This document shows, in pieces, positions 14,980 to 18,864 of a stretch of DNA of 18,864 bases. The translations under genes and the position numbers were made by a program. The notes under the pieces were generated by a model that was not told the DNA's origin, did not search any database, and saw only the letters and a list, made by a program, of their open reading frames with translations. The DNA is taken from contig CAZFVY010000128.1 in the NCBI GenBank assembly GCA_964522665.1, positions 1 through 18,864 on the forward strand. The letters are read 5' to 3'. Each line of letters starts with the position of its first letter. Within the stretch, counting starts at the first letter, position 1. The stretch is from CAZFVY01 sp964522665. GTDB lineage: Bacteria; Verrucomicrobiota; Verrucomicrobiia; Limisphaerales; CAZFVY01.

Positions 14980-15019
14980 GCAATCCTCTCCGGGTGGGGC
15001 GCTTTTCGCGCAATCCTCT
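14980..15019 (+). repeat. Direct repeat GCAATCCTCT at 30-base spacing
   Basis: Two identical ten-base copies at 14980-14989 and 15010-15019 lie about 107 to 146 bases upstream of the DUF3892 start. Spacing near three helical turns is compatible with a regulator site, but chance cannot be excluded. Confidence 0.3.
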
Positions 15020-15071
15020 TCCAATTTGGATTAACCCCGATTCACGCGCGAACGCCAACTCGAGCGCGGGC

Positions 15072-15103
15072 AAGCCCGTCCGGCTACGGTCACGCACGGG
15101 CTT
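15072..15103. repeat. Inverted repeat AAGCCCGT / ACGGGCTT
   Basis: Eight-base perfectly complementary arms at 15072-15079 and 15096-15103 enclose a 16-base loop. No T run follows on either strand. It could be a structured RNA element or a decayed repeat; nothing more can be said. Confidence 0.3.
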
Positions 15104-15365
15104 CCCTAGTCTTATACGCGCGAAAAACGCGAATCTTTCAAACAAAATGCTGATTTCCTCGAAAAATGTTTGCCCCCGCTGGCCGCAACATGGCCGAGCG
15201 AACCGCCGGCCGAAGTGGCGCCAGCGTTTCCTTTCGCGTAACGACGCTCACCTTGGCGCTCAGGCTTCCGTAACACCCATTTTGAGCCTACGGGCTTCAC
15301 CAGAAGCTCCACTCCAGCCTTGGGTCACAAGCTTTTCGAGTCAAATCGGGCCGGGCGTGATTTCG

Positions 15366-15381
15366 TTTGAAAAAGATTTCC
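15366..15381 (+). promoter_or_regulatory. Shared leader motif upstream of the sigma factor gene
   Basis: TTTGAAAAAGATTTCC ends 41 bases before the sigma factor ATG. The same motif with 14 of 16 bases identical (TTTGAAAATGATTGCC) ends 41 bases before the kinase ATG at 18657. The first six bases after the initial T give TTGAAA, which resembles a -35 box, but no matching -10 is conserved between the two copies. It may be an operator or an alternative-sigma promoter element. Confidence 0.6.
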
Positions 15382-15422
15382 GGCTGTGAGCACACTTACC
15401 CCAGAAGAGTGTAAGGACCAAC

Positions 15423-16046
15423 ATGGAAGCCGACTACGATCTCGTACCGACGCGTCAAACCTTGCTCAGCCGCCTGCGCGATTTGGACAACCAGGAGAGC
15501 TGGATGGAGTTTTTCGAGACTTACTCCAGCCTCATCTACCACACCGCGATCAAAGCCGGCCTCGAGCCGGTCGAGGCGCAGGACGTGGTCCAGGAGACGG
15601 TCATCGCGGTGGCTCGAAGTCTGCCGGGCTTCAAATACGACCGGAAACTCGGGTCGTTCAAAACGTGGCTCCTGAACATGACCCATTGGCGCATCAAGGA
15701 TCAGCGGCGCAAACGCCGTCCCGGCGAGCGGGTTGCGCGCGAGGTGAACGACGCGGCGCGCCAGGCCGAGCTGGAAGAGATCGCCGACCCGGCGCGCCCG
15801 GCGATGGACCTGATCTGGAACGAAGAATGGGAAAAAAACGTGGCGCAGGTCGCGATCGAGCGGGTCAAACGCAAGGTCGATCCCAAACAATTCCAAGTTT
15901 TCGAGCTCTATGTGCTCCAATCCTGGCCCGCGACGCGGATTGTAGATACTTTTAAGTTAAATTCCGCGCAAATTTACTTGATTAAGCATCGCGTTTCGCG
16001 CCTTATTAAAAAAGAGATTCGAGCCTTGGAAAAAGAGCATTGTTAG
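15423..16046 (+). CDS. ECF-type sigma-70 family RNA polymerase sigma factor
   Basis: This 207-residue protein has the two-domain layout of extracytoplasmic-function sigma factors. Region 2 (about 27-97) includes WMEFFETYSSLIYHTAIKAG, AQDVVQETVIAVARSL and GSFKTWLLNMTHWRIKDQ, the parts that bind the core polymerase and melt the -10 element. A basic linker and an acidic stretch follow (98-140). Region 4 (about 155-200) includes FQVFELYVLQSWPATRIVDTF and IYLIKHRVSRLIKKEI and should read the -35 element. AAGGA lies six bases before the ATG. In related Verrucomicrobiota such sigma genes are commonly adjacent to Ser/Thr kinase genes. Here the nearest kinase gene starts at 18657, after a glycosyltransferase gene. 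No anti-sigma factor gene is visible, so control by phosphorylation is a possible alternative. Confidence 0.92.
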   Translation: MEADYDLVPTRQTLLSRLRDLDNQESWMEFFETYSSLIYHTAIKAGLEPVEAQDVVQETVIAVARSLPGFKYDRKLGSFKTWLLNMTHWRIKDQRRKRRPGERVAREVNDAARQAELEEIADPARPAMDLIWNEEWEKNVAQVAIERVKRKVDPKQFQVFELYVLQSWPATRIVDTFKLNSAQIYLIKHRVSRLIKKEIRALEKEHC

Positions 16047-16637
16047 CGATCCACGCGGCCAGCCGGGCGAGGCGCTGAAACAATGCTCCGCGACGCAACC
16101 ACGCGCCGGGGCGTTCGAAAGGTGATTTTGCCCTTGAGTGGTTTCGAGTGATTCGAGGCCAGGGTTGCCGGCGCGGGCGTGCCGGCCCGTTCGAGCGGAA
16201 CGGAAAGATGGTCCGAAGCAACACGACTCAACATAGTCCAACAACTACAAAGGTTCCCAAACCATGAAAGCACGAATGGTCTCCCAACCCGCCAGCCACC
16301 GCGTCAAACCAGGATTCAGCCCCAAACCCGCGAAGCGCAATCTCGCGCCCAGGAGTGATGATAGCCCGAGTCCGTCGCCTTCCACCCAAAGTCCTAGTGG
16401 GATGTTTCGGCGCGTCGCACGGGCCAAGAGCCGAGCGACGACCCGCAGTCTGGCTGTCGGCAAGTTGAAGAATGGAACGGTTACCTTTTCGCGAACTCGG
16501 CGGTGAGCTTCATCCGAGGCAGCTAGCTCAGTTTCGTCACGGCCGAGCTTACTGAGTCTTACTAGCGTTTGAACTTGTTCAACGCGCTCGGGCCAACGGT
16601 GACTCTCGGGACGGCCCGACAGAGCGGTGGCGGTCGA
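16047..16637. other. Spacer between sigma factor and glycosyltransferase genes
   Basis: No gene is firmly supported. An 80-codon plus-strand frame at 16264-16506 begins with ATG ten bases after AAGG and would encode a Ser/Pro/Arg-rich basic peptide ending KLKNGTVTFSRTRR. It has no recognised family and is left unassigned. A minus-strand frame across the same bases is likewise unlike a protein. The long gap is unusual between genes read in the same direction and may hold the promoter of the glycosyltransferase gene. Confidence 0.45.
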
Positions 16638-18548
16638 GTGAAAAAACTCATCCTCCGGTCTAATCTCTCTCCGGGCGACATCCTTATGGTAACGGCGGTC
16701 GTCCGCGACTTGCACCGTTGTTACCCCGGACAGTTCAAGATTGGCGTGCGGACGACTTGCGCGGAGCTTTGGGAGGCCAACCCGTATCTCTCGACGCTTT
16801 CGGACGACGACCCGAGCGTGGAAACAATCGAATGTGAGTCGCCACTCATCAATCGTAGCAATTCGGCGCCCTATCATTACATACATGCTTACATCGAGTT
16901 CCTAAATGAGCGCCTCGGAGTGCGGGTCCGTCCGACCGCATTCCGAGGCGACATCCATCTCTCGACGCTTGAGAAATCGTGGTATTCGCAAGTTCACGAA
17001 CTTACTGGCGAAGTTACACCTTACTGGATTATCGCCGCGGGCGGGAAGCATGACGTGACAATTAAATGGTGGTCCGCTGAACGCTACCAAAAGGTCGTGG
17101 ATCATTTTAGAGGCAAGATTCTGTTCGTTCAGATTGGCGGCCAAGGCAATTACCATCCTAAGCTGCGCGGGGTGATCGATCTGCGCGGCAAAACGACACT
17201 TCGGGAGCTGGTGCGCCTAATTTACCATTCCGAAGGCGTCCTCTGCCCAGTTACCGGTCCAATGCACCTAGCGGCAGCGACCCCTCCCAAAGATGGGTCG
17301 CTGGCGCCTCGCCCGTGCGTGGTAATCGCCGGCGGTCGGGAGGCGGCGCATTGGGAGGCCTATTCTGGACACCAGTTCATATCGACGACGGGGACTCTAA
17401 GCTGCTGCCTAGCGGGCGGGTGTTGGAAGGGGAGAACCGTTCCATTGGGAGATGGTGACGACCGAGACAAACCTGGTAATCTATGTCTTGACGTCGTGGG
17501 GGGCCTTCCCCGCTGCATGGATATGATCTCGGCTGGTGAGGTAATCCGGCGAATCGGAAGGTATTTCGAAGGCGGGGCATTGAAATACCTCACGCCCCGT
17601 CAAAATCGCGCTGCGCGACGAGGAGTCGGCAAGACCAGGAACAACGATTACGACAACGCGCCCCTCACACTTCCGCAGGCGCGCCTGACCTGCGAGCGTT
17701 TTATACAGAATATCCCCGGGCGTCCGCCGGCAACGGACAACCGCGGGATCGTCATTTGCGCGGCGAACGCCTCCGAACGAGACGGCGCTTGGTTGACCAT
17801 CAAGAGTCTGCGGCGGCTCGGCTGCTCTTTGCCCATCGAACTGTGGCATCTGGGTGGAGGAACGGACTACCGCGGGTTTGGGTCCTTGGTCACGCCGCTT
17901 GGCGTCGAGTGCGTGGATGCTGAATCGGTCGCCAAAAAAGCGCCCTCACGCCAACTCGGCGACCGCGAATTGAAGGCCTACGCCCTCGTCCATTCACGCT
18001 TCCAACAAATCCTGCTCCTGCAAGCGGGGAATGTGCCAGTTGAGAATCCGGAGTCGCTCTTCGCTTCACCGCAATACCGGGAGACCGGCGCAATCTTTTG
18101 GCCTCATTTCAGACGGTCGAGTAAGGCGCGCGTCATCTGGCGAAGCTGCGGCTTATTGCGACCCTCCGGCCCGGAGTTTGAGACCGGGCAACTAGTCGTG
18201 GACAAGGCGCGCGCGTGGGACGCGTTGAACTTGGCCCTCTGGTTCAACCAACAATCGGATTTCTATTTCCCATTTCTCGGCGGAGAGCACGAAACGTTTC
18301 GTCTCGCGTTCCATCGATTTCAGCAATCCTACGGATTCGTCGAATGCCCTCCTGAACGGCTGGACGGCGCGTTTTATCAGCATGACTTTAGTGGGCGTCG
18401 CCTTTTTCAGAATCGCTGCGAGCGGCCATCGAGCCTCCCGCCGGAATTCCAGCCGGTTCCCGCGGCCTTGCGCGGTGACGAGAGCCGTGGATTATTGCGA
18501 GAGCTTCGCGCCAAATCACACGGACCACGCGGCGCACTTCGAGTTTAG
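16638..18548 (+). CDS. Two-domain glycosyltransferase: GT9-like plus GT71-like
   Basis: The 636-residue product joins two glycosyltransferase-like domains. Residues 1-310 resemble GT9 (heptosyltransferase) enzymes: KLILRSNLSPGDILMVTAVV at the start, IKWWSAERYQKVVDHF (142-157), a VTGPMHLAAATP nucleotide-sugar segment (205-216) and a cysteine cluster (C256, C257, C262, C283, C293). Residues about 368-595 resemble the mannosyltransferase family GT71 (MNN1-like): GIVICAANASERDGAW, LPIELWHLG, ELKAYALVHSRFQQILLL, PEFETGQLVVDKARAWDALNLAL, HETFRLAF and FYQHDFSGRRLFQ. Where this family normally has a D-A-D motif, this protein reads QAGN (462-465), so metal-dependent catalysis by the second domain is doubtful. 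The GTG at 16638 was chosen because domain one begins there; a TTG at 16569 would add 23 unlike residues. Expected role: cell-surface polysaccharide or glycan synthesis. Confidence 0.82.
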   Translation: MKKLILRSNLSPGDILMVTAVVRDLHRCYPGQFKIGVRTTCAELWEANPYLSTLSDDDPSVETIECESPLINRSNSAPYHYIHAYIEFLNERLGVRVRPTAFRGDIHLSTLEKSWYSQVHELTGEVTPYWIIAAGGKHDVTIKWWSAERYQKVVDHFRGKILFVQIGGQGNYHPKLRGVIDLRGKTTLRELVRLIYHSEGVLCPVTGPMHLAAATPPKDGSLAPRPCVVIAGGREAAHWEAYSGHQFISTTGTLSCCLAGGCWKGRTVPLGDGDDRDKPGNLCLDVVGGLPRCMDMISAGEVIRRIGRYFEGGALKYLTPRQNRAARRGVGKTRNNDYDNAPLTLPQARLTCERFIQNIPGRPPATDNRGIVICAANASERDGAWLTIKSLRRLGCSLPIELWHLGGGTDYRGFGSLVTPLGVECVDAESVAKKAPSRQLGDRELKAYALVHSRFQQILLLQAGNVPVENPESLFASPQYRETGAIFWPHFRRSSKARVIWRSCGLLRPSGPEFETGQLVVDKARAWDALNLALWFNQQSDFYFPFLGGEHETFRLAFHRFQQSYGFVECPPERLDGAFYQHDFSGRRLFQNRCERPSSLPPEFQPVPAALRGDESRGLLRELRAKSHGPRGALRV

Positions 18549-18599
18549 AGCGGCGCTGAATTCCGAATCGCGAAGCTCCGTATTGTCCCGCTCCGAGCC

Positions 18600-18615
18600 T
18601 TTGAAAATGATTGCC
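18600..18615 (+). promoter_or_regulatory. Shared leader motif upstream of the Ser/Thr kinase gene
   Basis: TTTGAAAATGATTGCC ends 41 bases before the kinase ATG and differs from the sigma-gene copy at only two of 16 bases. The flanking bases are not conserved, so the resemblance is not explained by a recent duplication of the entire leader. Confidence 0.6.
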
Positions 18616-18656
18616 TTACGCCGGGTGACGCTTTAGAACCATACCCGTCTCAAGGT

Positions 18657-18864
18657 ATGAGTGGGCCAAAAGATCCGGATGAAACGCCGACCGTCCAGGA
18701 CGCCTCTCGCTCGGACGCGCCCGAACGCCGAGTCGAGATCCCCGACCATGAACTGCTGTACCGGGTGGGCAAAGGCAGCTACGGCGAGGTTTGGCTGGCG
18801 CGCCATACTCTGGGCGCCTACCGCGCCGTCAAGATCGTCTATCGGGATACCTTCGATGACGCCT
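18657..18864 (+). CDS. Serine/threonine protein kinase, N-terminal part (runs off the window)
   Basis: The first 69 residues are present and the frame is open at the window edge. A polar, acidic N-terminal tail (about 1-28) precedes the kinase domain. The ATP-binding loop reads GKGSYGEVW (38-46), and the ATP-binding lysine is K59 in RAVKIVYR. This is a Hanks-type bacterial Ser/Thr kinase, a class that phosphorylates regulators and other proteins in signalling. The rest, including any membrane segment or sensor domain, lies outside the window. The ATG at 18657 is the natural start, and the 16-base leader motif shared with the sigma factor gene ends 41 bases upstream. The PP2C phosphatase at 6407-7249 is a conceivable partner, but no direct link is shown. 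Confidence 0.9.
   Translation, partial: MSGPKDPDETPTVQDASRSDAPERRVEIPDHELLYRVGKGSYGEVWLARHTLGAYRAVKIVYRDTFDDA

Larger units (their letters stand above)
14874..15422. other. Divergent intergenic region upstream of DUF3892 and sigma factor genes
   Basis: No gene is supported. Contents include a direct repeat GCAATCCTCT at 14980-14989 and 15010-15019 (30-base spacing), an inverted repeat AAGCCCGT/ACGGGCTT at 15072-15079 and 15096-15103, and the leader motif of the sigma factor gene at 15366-15381. Open frames crossing it have no domain character. Confidence 0.5.

Noticed and set aside
15367..15395. Classical sigma70 promoter for the sigma factor gene (TTGAAA as -35)
   Set aside because: No acceptable -10 box lies at 16-18 bases, and the position is not conserved in the kinase leader, so the shared motif is reported without naming the promoter type.
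16264..16506. 80-codon Ser/Pro/Arg-rich frame between the sigma factor and glycosyltransferase genes
   Set aside because: There is a possible AAGG site ten bases before the ATG, but the composition is low-complexity, no family is recognised and a longer minus-strand frame covers the same bases.
16245..16886. 213-codon minus-strand frame
   Set aside because: It overlaps the start of the glycosyltransferase gene, and its translation resembles no family; it is a shadow of GC-rich DNA.

Overview
The window looks like chromosomal DNA of a high-GC member of the Verrucomicrobiota, most likely of the Pedosphaera/Limisphaerales kind. This is inferred from protein style, not from a marker gene. The evidence is three membrane-anchored HEAT-type proteins with EP-x-YLGR and GTNA-x-P signatures, an ECF-like sigma factor beginning MEADYDLVPTRQTLLSRL, a serine/threonine kinase gene nearby, and several genes without strong Shine-Dalgarno sites. 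No tRNA, rRNA, CRISPR array or intact mobile element was seen.

Bases 1-5629 are a minus-strand signalling block. Read in transcription order it holds two tandem paralogous response regulators with an eroded HD-GYP output domain, an HDOD protein, a LytS-type membrane histidine kinase, and a LytTR response regulator whose ATG overlaps the kinase stop codon. Bases 5971-7249 hold a miniature kinase-fold protein followed by a PP2C phosphatase. Bases 7525-8765 hold a zinc-ribbon membrane protein convergent with a SUI1/YciH translation factor.

Bases 9069-14326 carry three HEAT-type anchored proteins, a YihY/BrkB membrane protein, and what looks like the C-terminal remnant of a DUF748 protein. A DUF3892 protein follows on the minus strand.

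Bases 15366-18864 hold the sigma factor, a two-domain glycosyltransferase (GT9-like plus GT71-like), and the start of a Ser/Thr kinase that runs off the window. The sigma factor and kinase genes share a 16-base leader motif (14 of 16 identical) that ends exactly 41 bases before each ATG, although about 2.6 kb separates the two genes. This suggests one regulon, with the glycosyltransferase block lying between its two members.

The observations most worth following are the shared sigma/kinase leader motif, the paired degenerate HD-GYP regulators, the mini-kinase/PP2C couple, and the GT71-like domain that has lost its Asp-X-Asp motif.
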